Source: Rhynchopus sp. YZ270_cl-10 (taxonomy: Eukaryota > Euglenozoa > Diplonemea > Diplonemida > Diplonemidae). From it: a DNA stretch of 64,000 nucleotides. Within the stretch, counting starts at the first letter, position 1. Each line of letters begins with the position of its first letter. The notes under the pieces were generated by a model. That model had not been told where the DNA came from. It saw only the letters and a program-made list of their open reading frames with translations, and made no database searches. The translations under genes were made by a program, and so were the position numbers. The stretch covers positions 1,063,567-1,127,566 of the forward strand of contig OZ037931.1 in assembly GCA_964035575.1 (NCBI GenBank), written 5' to 3'. This document shows positions 47,601-56,793 of the stretch, piece after piece.

Positions 47601-48620
47601 CATACCTCGCTCACCCCCACCTACAGTGTTGTTGCTGCAGTTGCTGCTGCTGCTGTTGCTGTTGCTGTCGGTGCTGCTGCAGGTGCTGCTGATGCTGTTG
47701 TTGTTGCTGGTGTTACGGTTGTTGTTGTAGTTGCTGTTGTTGCTGCTGATACTGTCCGCCCGCACATCCTGTGTCCGCCCGCGCATCCGCTGTCTGCCAC
47801 CGTTGTTGTAGTTGCTGTTGTTGCTGCTGATGCTGTCCGCCCGCACATCTAGTGTCCACCCGCGCATCCACTGTCTGCCACTGTTGTTGTAGTTGTTGTT
47901 GTTGTTGCTGCTGATGCTGCCCGCCCGCACATCTAGTGTCCGCCCGCGCATCCACTGTCTGCCACTGTTGTTGTAGTTGCTGTTGTTGCTGCTGATGCTG
48001 TCCGCCCGCACATCTAGTGTCCGCCCACGCATCCAGTGTCTGCCACCGTTGTTGTAGTTGTTGTTGTTGTTGCTGCTATCAAAGCTGCAGCCGCTTGGGT
48101 TGTTGGGCACAGGCCTCTTTTTGGGGTAATAATGGGGGGGAATGGGGGTGCACCTGCAGCTTCTGTAGCCGCTGCACATGAAGCCCTTGCGGCCATTGCT
48201 GCAGGTGTAGATGTTGCTGGTGTGGTTGTTGGAGCCGCTATTGTTGCAGTAGACGCTGCCATAGAGGCCATCACTCCAGTCATGGCTGCTCATGTTGCTG
48301 CAGCGAGAACGTGGTACCTGAGAGTGCTGAGTTGGTGTTGAGGAGCCCACTCGCGATACGTGCCTGCCGCAACCGTGGGAGGTACTGATGTTGATGGCAG
48401 TGCTCCTGCTCACGATGCTGCTGCTCATGCTGCTGCTGCTCATGCTGCTGCTGCACATGCTGCTGCTGCTCATGCTGCTGCTCATGCTGCTCCTGCTCAT
48501 GCTGCTGCTGCTGCGCATGTTGCTCATGTTGCTGCACCAGCTTCGGCTGTCACCCCCGCCATCATCCATGGCTCCACACAGGAGCACCATAGCCCAAAGC
48601 TGGGCACTCCACCTGCACAT
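41613..48620 (-). CDS. LINE B2 protein: OTU - zinc fingers - RT - endonuclease - OTU
   Basis: About 2335 residues from ATG at 48620 (a TTG four codons earlier is in frame). Residues 1-18 (MCRWSAQLWAMVLLCGAM) resemble a signal peptide. To residue 340 the protein is Ser/Met/Asn-rich low complexity with four copies of a roughly 30-residue unit (GRQWMRGRTLDVRADSISS). The part shared with family A starts at MLVFGASL (ATG 47603). First OTU-like domain about 614-733 (NGECMYVAL ... NNHYEEV); C2H2 finger 784-812; RT about 1050-1390 with QIDYENAFN, QGDPAGPLLFSLG and YLDD at 1282-1285; zinc knuckle 1609-1643; endonuclease 1669-1725 (PADILLSTG, AIDVTVW, KRKKH); second OTU-like domain about 1893-2010 (GDCAFDAV ... 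GHFSPL); cysteine cluster 2057-2094; acidic/polar tail without the coiled coil of family A. Target-primed reverse transcription is the expected activity. Confidence 0.92.
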   Translation of the reverse strand: MCRWSAQLWAMVLLCGAMDDGGGDSRSWCSNMSNMRSSSSMSRSSMSSSMSSSSMCSSSMSSSSMSSSIVSRSTAINISTSHGCGRHVSRVGSSTPTQHSQVPRSRCSNMSSHDWSDGLYGSVYCNNSGSNNHTSNIYTCSNGRKGFMCSGYRSCRCTPIPPHYYPKKRPVPNNPSGCSFDSSNNNNNYNNGGRHWMRGRTLDVRADSISSNNSNYNNSGRQWMRGRTLDVRAGSISSNNNNNYNNSGRQWMRGWTLDVRADSISSNNSNYNNGGRQRMRGRTQDVRADSISSNNSNYNNNRNTSNNNSISSTCSSTDSNSNSSSSNCSNNTVGGGERGMLVFGASLAGREGQSYCVTLRVWGTFITPNVHMGRAEHGLGFDWWSILWERLSSLRRPDPRWVAEAPEWGVFVSFAVLDMWKDRRAPTLSHLILWLVGRRGTRRTRRGHRSLNWTKAQASRFRRRKAPCKRPPSQLFRRIRAAVVRVALQWVAIWALVCVGYELGRSAPRALGCALIRDAELLSVLLRKGLLQGRYRARSGRLWLRVLASRVWVFMQRLRRPAGTGDGWELSPQSISLGPGALAGGADGDINPEEAANLDAFLEVHGGKRVPNAANGECMYVALLGKKNALYLDVSKARTELADRARVTKVKTGLRRYFETEAQLSSFIDGLTNPEVWGNHLTLHLAANAWSTTIAVVQPGPNPVVTINPAASSKDLRTQKDRRVRVVSLLNNHYEEVQMDPKNALAMVQSAPFAELDPKGLTATPIPAMTKESPSPLGADAPRLFCPVPCCNGSSLHRPQPFSVPGLRTHIGAHLSSGDHIPHDTLNKLGLGQCEACGGIRSASKETCLQCAKLVKAIAKPTPRERTAVEKADDVDLPEWWEIAQIPIRTTDAIPTSIDRPAAVEFTQALEDVAAVGDEASWKRLCMFAKLVLPAKRGGKHLKTKVAVLRQKDVDEWREGEIAAMWRAAANRTGGTKKEKERKEPTWEEREKAMVREVRNGRMAAGMSRLHKGGLAERTEESTDILRRKHPHEEPQPATSLPEIASEPLKPIAALKAINSMAKGSAPGPFGLRGDHLKGWMVKHPDLNILPLMTQVLDLLRRGKAPSETAMFMAGATLVALKKGDQGDVRPISAGNTLRRVVSKIEVASVREKARGVLLPGRQVGVAVDGGLEAATMVVAAYAKRHQGSDKVIVQIDYENAFNSIFRKTFLEATRKYLPSISPWVEWCYNSHTGLVYGDEMIPSTRGAQQGDPAGPLLFSLGIKALTDEVRAVQGIDCSIWYLDDGTIMGNPEAVARALELVRTRSAELGLKVKLSKCEVIALGQQTPLDLDRAGLPVCSHTTDLAETCSACEGKVMSVKYGGFAFLGAPIGDDEYCEAYMEKKVEEFAVQLRLLQKVSDSQAGLTLLRQCEGFARMVFYMRAIGHACTHKYLSQYDKEVDAALAALFGDEDGGLPEEARRQAALPCRVGGMGVRRIRDHWTAAAMGARSGLHQLCTELDPSFTWDAEGWERTATLYNEQVAEGARIDPKLQPAVPLRQRDLSAGILEEQLRDLFVKGDAYDKARLNSLALPQAGSWLTAPPTWEHYIPPIAFKAAARLRLHLPIYAEGVSCRQCNQPMDTRGDHIFACRMGGHRILRHNSVRDYVYGAANEAGLSPILEPNHLILGNNKPADILLSTGVGESRGRAIDVTVWTPTSASMVQGAAVAKGYAATKAETAKRKKHGDACAAERLAFTPFALETTGGLGPAAASIWQQMLRFAADRKLGNRVEMSQRWNWGLGTTLQRQIGKAATDRGSLTGCLRGPLRERVDLDPTVDPEEGDLIRLPPDHLPNLEVTDDHQGDIRVSAEEEPETGNEKETAPETAAQDPTPHSELEANLVKWGLSRPQVPVPFRVGDCAFDAVCWSVRSWKVVTSSTLRSLAVERVKRDADLARNAMPDLATWVRWMSLAGNRDRRSWADQTALAGLARALQVVIVAVVSSDSKVHIHRPASKSNGAVAVLHTGAHEAGHFSPLCMTDNTFAYLRSLAPDTPLPEMQCHSTGALSRMEERPGRQGELLTCENCALITECSVPHWFCSSCERTWCEGCGSANAKCVLRAKPVQPVQPVQPTTSQTVGGSYYNSNPAPPQDAATEVKEEVMDEEDSADCADHDTTMDNNTATAAESFVWGPSEQSYNTTPTALTGDHHLGSAKTGGWTAKSHAERRTKLTTLGTSRRAQGNHTRRSGVVEDRSAETTARRPSPPISRGSDVEAKGLVPHSQKEGDRVPRNVEEWADCFFPRGGTRREGMTPLAPEVAYEALDAWWDQREELGRVGGRQTSQYGALRAVLVLMMEATFK
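47740..48070 (-). repeat. minisatellite inside the B2 frame
   Basis: About four copies of a 90-100-bp unit combining a GTTGTTGTAGTTGCTG run and GCCCGCACATCTAGTGTCCG, translated as RGRTLDVRADSISSNNSNYN-like repeats. The same region in B3 is 55913-56243. Unit length is a multiple of three, so the frame is kept. Confidence 0.8.
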
Positions 48621-48866
48621 CTTCACCACCAAGAAAACAAAAAAGTCAAAACAGTAAAAAACAAAAGGACAAGGAAGACAAAATACACGTCTCTACCTGC
48701 ACTTCGCCAGAGAGGAACTACTCAACGGCCTTCTCTCTGCCCAGGACACGCCACTAGGAGGCGACAGGTAGGACCCACACAAGGGGGAAAACAAGTGGGG
48801 GAAAGGGGATAAGGGGAGAAGCAAAGGACAAGATGGGGTAGTGTGTAGCAAAACGTGTGTGCCCCT

Positions 48867-48868
<2 letters not shown>

Positions 48869-48962
<94 letters not shown>
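48869..48962. repeat. 94-nt poly(A) tail of B3 (T tract)
   Basis: An uninterrupted T run between the 5' end of B2 (CCAGGGGCACACACGTTTTG on the minus strand) and the 3' terminus of B3. Such length and purity mark a very recent insertion. Confidence 0.95.
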
Positions 48963-48963
<1 letters not shown>

Positions 48964-49785
48964 GTGTTGTTCAACTTAGCCCTAGGCTCGACTTTTTTTT
49001 GTTCCACATCAAACTGGACAGGGCAAGGGGGGTACGTTTATAATGCACATGAAAGGCGCTTGGTCCGAGCGAAGCGAGGGCCAAAAGTCTTACAATCAGT
49101 ACATGTGCCGGTTTAGTTAGAACGAGGCACAAAAGTGAATTAAACGAGGGAGATATTTGTCATCAGCATGTCGCCCTATTATGTATCGTTGTTTGCCGAG
49201 CGAAGCGAGGCATACAACTATATTTAGCTCTATGACAATTTGGGATAAAGGAGGGGTGAACATTAACACGGGAGAGGCAGGGGTGAATATAGACTGTCCA
49301 GTCTGTGTGGTTTTGCTGTATTTCCAGTATTGGTGCCCAGCTGGTTCTGGAGGGGAGGAAGGGGCGGGATGGGCTTTTCTTTTTACAATACGAAGTTCCT
49401 TTCTTGTTACTTTTGTTTTGTCTCTTGTAGTCTTTTTTGTTTGGATGATTAACGCCAGTAGCGACCCCCCATGGAACTCGTAGGGGATGGGGTGGGGGAA
49501 AAAATCTCCGTCGCTTACTCCTAGGCCGACGCCCACAGACAAACCGCCTCCTTGGCTTACTCCTGACGTTTTCTGTGAGGGGGAAGATTTGGAATTTACA
49601 TACAAGGGGCTTGACACCAGGGGGATTACACACATGTATCTAATGGGAGGGGTTGGGGGTAAAAAGGAAACAGGGAACTAAACAGGTGTTGCTACACACA
49701 AAAGTTGGGGTGGGGGAAAATAACAGAGAAGGGAAGGGCAACAGTGCCCACATAAACCACAATCACAACCAATCGCGAGGCCCTT

Positions 49786-52700
49786 CTATTTGAAGGTCGC
49801 CTCCATCATCAGCACCAGGACCGCCCTAAGCGCCCCGTACTGACTCGTCTGCCGTCCTCCGACGCGCCCCAGCTCCTCCCGCTGATCCCACCACGCGTCC
49901 AGCGCCTCGTACGCCACCTCCGGTGCCAAGGGAGTCATTCCCTCTCGCCTGGTCCCTCCCCTGGGGAAGAAGCAGTCCGCCCACTCTTCGACATTTCTCG
50001 GCACCCTGTCCCCTTCCTTCTGGCTGTGTGGGACTAACCCTTTCGCCTCCACATCCGACCCTCGCGAGATAGGGGGAGAAGGCCGCCTTGCTGTGGTCTC
50101 CGCAGACCTGTCCTCCACTACACCGGAGCGACGAGTGTGGTTCCCCTGCGCCCGCCGCGAAGTCCCAAGGGTGGTCAGCTTCGTCCTTCTTTCCGCGTGG
50201 GACTTAGCCGTCCATCCACCAGTCTTCGCTGAACCCAAGTGGTGGTCACCAGTCAGAGCTGTTGGTGTGGTGTTGTAGCTCTGCTCTGATGGCCCCCAGA
50301 CGAAGGATTCTGCTGCGGTTGCGGTGTTGTTGTCCATGGTGGTGTCGTGGTCGGCGCAGTCGGCGGAATCCTCCTCATCCATAACCTCCTCCTTCACCTC
50401 CGTTGCCGCGTCCTGTGGGGGAGCTGGGTTGCTGTTGTAGTAGCTACCTCCCACTGTCTGCGATGTTGTCGGCTGAACTGGCTGAACTGGCTGAACTGGC
50501 TTTGCCCTCAGCACACACTTTGCGTTGGCGCTCCCACATCCCTCACACCATGTGCGCTCGCAGGAACTACAAAACCAGTGGGGGACACTACATTCGGTGA
50601 TGAGTGCGCAGTTTTCGCACGTGAGCAATTCCCCCTGTCTCCCCGGGCGCTCCTCCATCCGTGACAGCGCTCCGGTGCTGTGGCACTGCATCTCTGGAAG
50701 GGGGGTGTCGGGGGCAAGGCTTCGCAGATATGCAAACGTGTTGTCTGTCATGCATAACGGCGAGAAGTGGCCAGCCTCGTGAGCTCCTGTGTGCAGCACT
50801 GCTACGGCCCCGTTCGACTTGCTGGCTGGTCTATGGATGTGCACCTTAGAGTCCGATGACACGACCGCCACAATGACTACCTGCAAAGCCCGTGCCAGAC
50901 CCGCCAGTGCTGTCTGGTCCGCCCACGACCTGCGATCCCTGTTCCCTGCCAGGCTCATCCATCGCACCCAGGTCGCGAGGTCGGGCATCGCATTTCTCGC
51001 CAGGTCAGCATCTCTCTTCACTCTCTCCACCGCCAGGGACCGAAGGGTCGACGATGTCACCACCTTCCAGCTCCGCACTGACCAGCACACTGCGTCGAAC
51101 GCACAGTCTCCTACTCGGAACGGCACGGGCACCTGCGGTCGGGACAGCCCCCACTTCACCAAGTTGGCCTCCAGTTCGCTGTGGGGGGTTGGGTCCTGTG
51201 CTGCTGTCTCTGGCGCCGTTTCCTTCTCGTTGCCTGTCTCTGGCTCCTCCTCCGCACTCACCCTGATGTCTCCCTGGTGGTCGTCTGTCACTTCCAGGTT
51301 AGGTAGATGGTCGGGGGGCAAGCGTATCAAGTCCCCCTCTTCCGGGTCGACGGTGGGATCTAAGTCCACACGCTCTCGCAGAGGACCCCTCAGGCAACCA
51401 GTCAGAGACCCTCGATCCGTCGCGGCCTTCCCGATCTGTCGCTGCAGCGTCGTCCCTAGCCCCCAATTCCACCTCTGTGACATCTCCACTCTGTTCCCAA
51501 GCTTCCTGTCCGCTGCGAAACGGAGCATCTGCTGCCATATCGACGCCGCCGCGGGTCCCAGACCTCCTGTGGTCTCCAGGGCGAAGGGTGTGAACGCCAG
51601 CCGCTCCGCCGCACACGCGTCACCATGCTTCTTCCTCTTGGCAGTTTCCGCCTTCGTCGCCGCGTACCCCTTCGCGACTGCGGCACCCTGCACCATCGAC
51701 GCTGACGTCGGCGTCCACACAGTCACATCGATAGCTCGTCCTCTCGACTCCCCGACCCCTGTGGACAGCAGAATGTCAGCGGGCTTGTTGTTGCCCAGGA
51801 TGAGGTGGTTGGGTTCCAGGATGGGGCTCAGACCTGCCTCATTTGCTGCTCCATACACATAATCGCGTACTGAGTTATGTCGCAGTATACGATGCCCACC
51901 CATTCTGCAGGCGAAGATGTGGTCCCCCCTGGTGTCCATGGGCTGGTTGCATTGCCTGCATGAGACACCCTCCGCGTATATGGGGAGGTGGAGGCGGAGT
52001 CTGGCTGCGGCCTTGAATGCAATCGGAGGGATGTAGTGCTCCCAGGTGGGGGGTGCAGTAAGCCAGGACCCTGCTTGGGGGAGGGCCAGAGAATTGAGAC
52101 GCGCCTTGTCGTACGCATCACCCTTGACGAAGAGGTCCCGCAATTGTTCCTCCAGGATCCCTGCAGACAGATCACGTTGACGCAGGGGGACGGCTGGCTG
52201 CAGCTTGGGGTCAATCCTAGCACCTTCAGCCACTTGCTCGTTGTACAGCGTTGCCGTCCGTTCCCATCCTTCGGCGTCCCAGGTGAAGCTGGGGTCCAGT
52301 TCGGTGCACAGTTGGTGCAGGCCGCTCCTTGCTCCCATGGCTGCTGCAGTCCAGTGGTCGCGGATGCGGCGCACGCCCATGCCCCCTACCCTACATGGCA
52401 GTGCGGCCTGTCTCCGTGCTTCTTCCGGCAGGCCTCCATCCTCATCACCAAAAAGCGCGGCCAGGGCAGCGTCTACCTCCTTGTCGTACTGGCTGAGGTA
52501 CTTGTGGGTGCACGCGTGACCAATGGCTCTCATGTAGAAAACCATGCGTGCAAACCCCTCGCACTGACGGAGTAATGTCAGTCCAGCCTGCGAGTCAGAC
52601 ACCTTCTGCAGCAGACGCAGTTGCACCGCGAATTCCTCCACCTTCTTCTCCATGTACGCTTCGCAGTACTCGTCGTCCCCGATTGGCGCCCCCAGGAACG

Positions 52701-55700
52701 CAAAGCCTCCATACTTCACGCTCATCACTTTTCCTTCACAGGCTGAGCAAGTCTCCGCCAAGTCAGTGGTGTGGCTGCACACGGGGAGGCCAGCTCTGTC
52801 CAGGTCCAACGGAGTCTGCTGTCCTAGGGCGATGACTTCACACTTTGACAGCTTCACCTTCAGCCCCAGCTCCGCACTGCGTGTCCTCACTAACTCCAGC
52901 GCTCGAGCCACCGCCTCTGGGTTCCCCATGATCGTCCCATCATCGAGGTACCAGATGCTACAGTCGATGCCCTGGACTGCACGCACTTCGTCTGTCAGTG
53001 CTTTGATCCCCAGGGAGAAGAGTAGGGGCCCTGCGGGGTCGCCTTGCTGCGCGCCTCTGGTGGATGGGATCATCTCGTCACCATACACTAGCCCGGTGTG
53101 GGAGTTGTAGCACCATTCGACCCACGGTGAAATGGACGGGAGATATTTCCTTGTGGCTTCCAGAAAAGTCTTGCGAAAGATGCTGTTGAATGCGTTCTCG
53201 TAGTCAATCTGTACGATCACTTTGTCGCTCCCCTGGTGTCGTTTTGCGTATGCTGCCACAACCATTGTCGCCGCTTCCAGTCCACCGTCCACCGCCACCC
53301 CAACTTGTCTCCCTGGCAGCAGCACTCCTCGTGCCTTTTCCCTCACAGACGCCACCTCGATCTTGCTCACGACTCGCCGAAGTGTGTTGCCTGCAGAGAT
53401 GGGGCGGACGTCGCCTTGGTCACCCTTCTTTAACGCCACCAGAGTAGCTCCTGCCATGAACATAGCTGTCTCGGAGGGGGCTTTCCCGCGTCGCAGCAGG
53501 TCCAGGACTTGCGTCATCAGTGGCAAGATGTTCAGGTCCGGGTGTTTGACCATCCACCCCTTGAGGTGATCCCCGCGCAGACCAAAGGGACCTGGAGCAG
53601 AGCCCTTTGCCATGCTATTTATGGCTTTGAGGGCGGCGATCGGCTTCAGCGGCTCGGAAGCAATTTCCGGCAGAGAAGTGGCAGGTTGGGGTTCCTCATG
53701 GGGGTGCTTTCTGCGGAGGATGTCTGTGGATTCCTCAGTACGCTCTGCCAGCCCACCCTTGTGGAGGCGGCTCATCCCTGCTGCCATCCTCCCATTCCGC
53801 ACCTCCCGGACCATCGCCTTCTCCCTTTCTTCCCACGTTGGTTCCTTCCGCTCCTTCTCCTTCTTCGTACCGCCTGTGCGATTCGCAGCTGCTCGCCACA
53901 TTGCTGCGATCTCACCTTCTCTCCACTCATCCACATCCTTCTGCCGCAAGACTGCCACCTTCGTCTTGAGGTGCTTCCCACCTCGCTTCGCCGGTAGGAC
54001 CAGCTTCGCGAACATGCACAAACGTTTCCAGCTTGCCTCATCGCCAACTGCGGCCACATCCTCAAGTGCCTGGGTGAACTCCACAGCGGCTGGACGGTCG
54101 ATGCTCGTGGGGATCGCATCTGTTGTCCTGATGGGGATTTGAGCTATCTCCCACCACTCCGGCAAGTCAACGTCGTCTGCCTTTTCCACTGCGGTGCGTT
54201 CCCTGGGTGTGGGCTTTGCGATCGCCTTTACCAGTTTCGCACACTGAAGACATGTCTCCTTCGATGCCGACCGTATCCCCCCACACGCTTCACACTGTCC
54301 TAACCCCAACTTGTTGAGGGTGTCGTGGGGGATGTGGTCGCCGGAAGACAGGTGTGCACCGATGTGTGTGCGCAGGCCGGGAACAGAGAAGGGCTGGGGA
54401 CGGTGTAGACTGCTTCCGTTGCAACACGGAACAGGGCAGAAGAGCCTCGGTGCATCAGCCCCCAGAGGAGAAGGCGACTCCTTCGTCATGGCAGGGATGG
54501 GTGTTGCTGTTAGGCCTTTCGGGTCAAGCTCTGCGAAGGGGGCCGACTGGACCATTGCCAGGGCGTTCTTTGGGTCCATTTGCACTTCCTCATAGTGATT
54601 ATTGAGGAGTGAAACTACCCTGACGCGGCGGTCTTTCTGCGTCCGCAAGTCTTTCGATGAGGCTGCGGGGTTGATCGTCACCACTGGATTCGGCCCAGGC
54701 TGCACTACCGCTATCGTGGTGGACCATGCATTTGCTGCCAGGTGTAGGGTGAGGTGGTTGCCCCACACCTCAGGGTTGGTGAGGCCGTCAATGAAGCTTG
54801 ACAGCTGTGCCTCGGTCTCGAAGTAGCGTCTGAGACCGGTCTTCACCTTCGTGACCCGCGCTCTGTCAGCCAGCTCAGTGCGTGCTTTGCTGACATCCAA
54901 GTACAGCGCGTTCTTCTTACCCAGTAAGGCCACGTACATGCACTCGCCGTTGGCTGCGTTCGGCACCCTCTTCCCCCCATGCACCTCGAGGAATGCGTCA
55001 AGGTTTGCCGCCTCCTCCGGGTTGATGTCCCCGTCTGCTCCACCTGCCAGCGCCCCGGGCCCCAGGCTTATGCTCTGAGGTGACAGCTCCCACCCGTCCC
55101 CTGTCCCCGCCGGTCGCCTCAACCTCTGCATGAAAACCCACACCCTGCTGGCAAGTACTCGCAACCACAGCCTCCCGCTACGTGCTCTGTATCGGCCCTG
55201 TAGGAGCCCCTTCCTCAGCAGCACACTCAGCAGCTCTGCGTCCCGGATCAGTGCACAACCCAAAGCCCGTGGCGCCGATCTCCCAAGCTCATACCCCACG
55301 CAAACCAGAGCCCAGATGGCCACCCACTGCAAAGCCACTCTCACAACGGCTGCCCTTATCCTGCGGAAAAGTTGAGAGGGCGGACGCTTGCATGGCGCCT
55401 TGCGCCGACGGAACCTGCTCGCCTGTGCCTTGGTCCAGTTCAAGGACCTGTGACCTCGGCGCGTCCTCCTGGTCCCCCTCCTACCCACCAGCCACAATAT
55501 GAGGTGACTGAGGGTAGGGGCGCGTCTGTCCTTCCACATGTCCAGGACCGCGAAAGACACAAACACACCCCACTCAGGTGCCTCGGCTACCCAGCGGGGG
55601 TCTGGTCGGCGCAGAGAAGAAAGGCGTTCCCAAAGGATGCTCCACCAGTCAAACCCAAGCCCATGTTCTGCACGCCCCATGTGAACATTGGGGGTGATAA

Positions 55701-56793
55701 AGGTCCCCCACACCCGTAACGTCACACAGTAACTCTGTCCTTCTCGCCCCGCAAGGCTGGCCCCGAACACCAGCATACCTCGCTCACCCCCACCTACAGT
55801 GTTGTTGCTGCAGTTGCTGCTGCTGCTGTTGCTGTTGCTGTCGGTGCTGCTGCAGGTGCTGCTGATGCTGTTGTTGTTGCTGGTGTTACGGTTGTTGTTG
55901 TAGTTGCTGTTGTTGCTGCTGATACTGTCCGCCCGCACATCCTGTGTCCGCCCGCGCATCCGCTGTCTGCCACCGTTGTTGTAGTTGCTGTTGTTGCTGC
56001 TGATGCTGTCCGCCCGCACATCTAGTGTCCACCCGCGCATCCACTGTCTGCCACTGTTGTTGTAGTTGTTGTTGTTGTTGCTGCTGATGCTGCCCGCCCG
56101 CACATCTAGTGTCCGCCCGCGCATCCACTGTCTGCCACTGTTGTTGTAGTTGCTGTTGTTGCTGCTGATGCTGTCCGCCCGCACATCTAGTGTCCGCCCA
56201 CGCATCCAGTGTCTGCCACCGTTGTTGTAGTTGTTGTTGTTGTTGCTGCTATCAAAGCTGCAGCCGCTTGGGTTGTTGGGCACAGGCCTCTTTTTGGGGT
56301 AATAATGGGGGGGAATGGGGGTGCACCTGCAGCTTCTGTAGCCGCTGCACATGAAGCCCTTGCGGCCATTGCTGCAGGTGTAGATGTTGCTGGTGTGGTT
56401 GTTGGAGCCGCTATTGTTGCAGTAGACGCTGCCATAGAGGCCATCACTCCAGTCATGGCTGCTCATGTTGCTGCAGCGAGAACGTGGTACCTGAGAGTGC
56501 TGAGTTGGTGTTGAGGAGCCCACTCGCGATACGTGCCTGCCGCAACCGTGGGAGGTACTGATGTTGATGGCAGTGCTCCTGCTCACGATGCTGCTGCTCA
56601 TGCTGCTGCTGCTCATGCTGCTGCTGCACATGCTGCTGCTGCTCATGCTGCTGCTCATGCTGCTCCTGCTCATGCTGCTGCTGCTGCGCATGTTGCTCAT
56701 GTTGCTGCACCAGCTTCGGCTGTCACCCCCGCCATCATCCATGGCTCCACACAGGAGCACCATAGCCCAAAGCTGGGCACTCCACCTGCACAT
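49786..56793 (-). CDS. LINE B3 protein, same as B2
   Basis: About 2335 residues, the same sequence as the B2 protein in every part compared, from the signal-peptide-like start MCRWSAQLWAMVLLCGAM to the C-terminal VLVLMMEATFK. All domains and catalytic motifs are present: both OTU-like Cys/His pairs (NGECMY/NNHYEE and GDCAFD/GHFSPL), RT YLDD, knuckle C-C-H-C and endonuclease D and K residues. It is a second candidate active copy. Its neighbours are LINE A3 upstream (5' side, 37 bp from its tail) and B2 downstream. Confidence 0.92.
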   Translation of the reverse strand: MCRWSAQLWAMVLLCGAMDDGGGDSRSWCSNMSNMRSSSSMSRSSMSSSMSSSSMCSSSMSSSSMSSSIVSRSTAINISTSHGCGRHVSRVGSSTPTQHSQVPRSRCSNMSSHDWSDGLYGSVYCNNSGSNNHTSNIYTCSNGRKGFMCSGYRSCRCTPIPPHYYPKKRPVPNNPSGCSFDSSNNNNNYNNGGRHWMRGRTLDVRADSISSNNSNYNNSGRQWMRGRTLDVRAGSISSNNNNNYNNSGRQWMRGWTLDVRADSISSNNSNYNNGGRQRMRGRTQDVRADSISSNNSNYNNNRNTSNNNSISSTCSSTDSNSNSSSSNCSNNTVGGGERGMLVFGASLAGREGQSYCVTLRVWGTFITPNVHMGRAEHGLGFDWWSILWERLSSLRRPDPRWVAEAPEWGVFVSFAVLDMWKDRRAPTLSHLILWLVGRRGTRRTRRGHRSLNWTKAQASRFRRRKAPCKRPPSQLFRRIRAAVVRVALQWVAIWALVCVGYELGRSAPRALGCALIRDAELLSVLLRKGLLQGRYRARSGRLWLRVLASRVWVFMQRLRRPAGTGDGWELSPQSISLGPGALAGGADGDINPEEAANLDAFLEVHGGKRVPNAANGECMYVALLGKKNALYLDVSKARTELADRARVTKVKTGLRRYFETEAQLSSFIDGLTNPEVWGNHLTLHLAANAWSTTIAVVQPGPNPVVTINPAASSKDLRTQKDRRVRVVSLLNNHYEEVQMDPKNALAMVQSAPFAELDPKGLTATPIPAMTKESPSPLGADAPRLFCPVPCCNGSSLHRPQPFSVPGLRTHIGAHLSSGDHIPHDTLNKLGLGQCEACGGIRSASKETCLQCAKLVKAIAKPTPRERTAVEKADDVDLPEWWEIAQIPIRTTDAIPTSIDRPAAVEFTQALEDVAAVGDEASWKRLCMFAKLVLPAKRGGKHLKTKVAVLRQKDVDEWREGEIAAMWRAAANRTGGTKKEKERKEPTWEEREKAMVREVRNGRMAAGMSRLHKGGLAERTEESTDILRRKHPHEEPQPATSLPEIASEPLKPIAALKAINSMAKGSAPGPFGLRGDHLKGWMVKHPDLNILPLMTQVLDLLRRGKAPSETAMFMAGATLVALKKGDQGDVRPISAGNTLRRVVSKIEVASVREKARGVLLPGRQVGVAVDGGLEAATMVVAAYAKRHQGSDKVIVQIDYENAFNSIFRKTFLEATRKYLPSISPWVEWCYNSHTGLVYGDEMIPSTRGAQQGDPAGPLLFSLGIKALTDEVRAVQGIDCSIWYLDDGTIMGNPEAVARALELVRTRSAELGLKVKLSKCEVIALGQQTPLDLDRAGLPVCSHTTDLAETCSACEGKVMSVKYGGFAFLGAPIGDDEYCEAYMEKKVEEFAVQLRLLQKVSDSQAGLTLLRQCEGFARMVFYMRAIGHACTHKYLSQYDKEVDAALAALFGDEDGGLPEEARRQAALPCRVGGMGVRRIRDHWTAAAMGARSGLHQLCTELDPSFTWDAEGWERTATLYNEQVAEGARIDPKLQPAVPLRQRDLSAGILEEQLRDLFVKGDAYDKARLNSLALPQAGSWLTAPPTWEHYIPPIAFKAAARLRLHLPIYAEGVSCRQCNQPMDTRGDHIFACRMGGHRILRHNSVRDYVYGAANEAGLSPILEPNHLILGNNKPADILLSTGVGESRGRAIDVTVWTPTSASMVQGAAVAKGYAATKAETAKRKKHGDACAAERLAFTPFALETTGGLGPAAASIWQQMLRFAADRKLGNRVEMSQRWNWGLGTTLQRQIGKAATDRGSLTGCLRGPLRERVDLDPTVDPEEGDLIRLPPDHLPNLEVTDDHQGDIRVSAEEEPETGNEKETAPETAAQDPTPHSELEANLVKWGLSRPQVPVPFRVGDCAFDAVCWSVRSWKVVTSSTLRSLAVERVKRDADLARNAMPDLATWVRWMSLAGNRDRRSWADQTALAGLARALQVVIVAVVSSDSKVHIHRPASKSNGAVAVLHTGAHEAGHFSPLCMTDNTFAYLRSLAPDTPLPEMQCHSTGALSRMEERPGRQGELLTCENCALITECSVPHWFCSSCERTWCEGCGSANAKCVLRAKPVQPVQPVQPTTSQTVGGSYYNSNPAPPQDAATEVKEEVMDEEDSADCADHDTTMDNNTATAAESFVWGPSEQSYNTTPTALTGDHHLGSAKTGGWTAKSHAERRTKLTTLGTSRRAQGNHTRRSGVVEDRSAETTARRPSPPISRGSDVEAKGLVPHSQKEGDRVPRNVEEWADCFFPRGGTRREGMTPLAPEVAYEALDAWWDQREELGRVGGRQTSQYGALRAVLVLMMEATFK

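Larger units (their letters stand above)
40766..48868 (-). mobile_element. B2: full-length LINE of family B
   Basis: Poly(A) tail as T tract 40766-40788; 3' terminus GGTGTTGTTCAACTTAGCCC; 3' UTR to 41612; coding region; 5' leader ending at GTTTTGCTACACAC (about 48854 on the plus strand) plus CCAGGGGCACACAC. Length is about 8.1 kb. The sequence repeats almost exactly 8173 bp further on as B3. No truncation or frame break was seen, so it is a candidate active element. Confidence 0.92.
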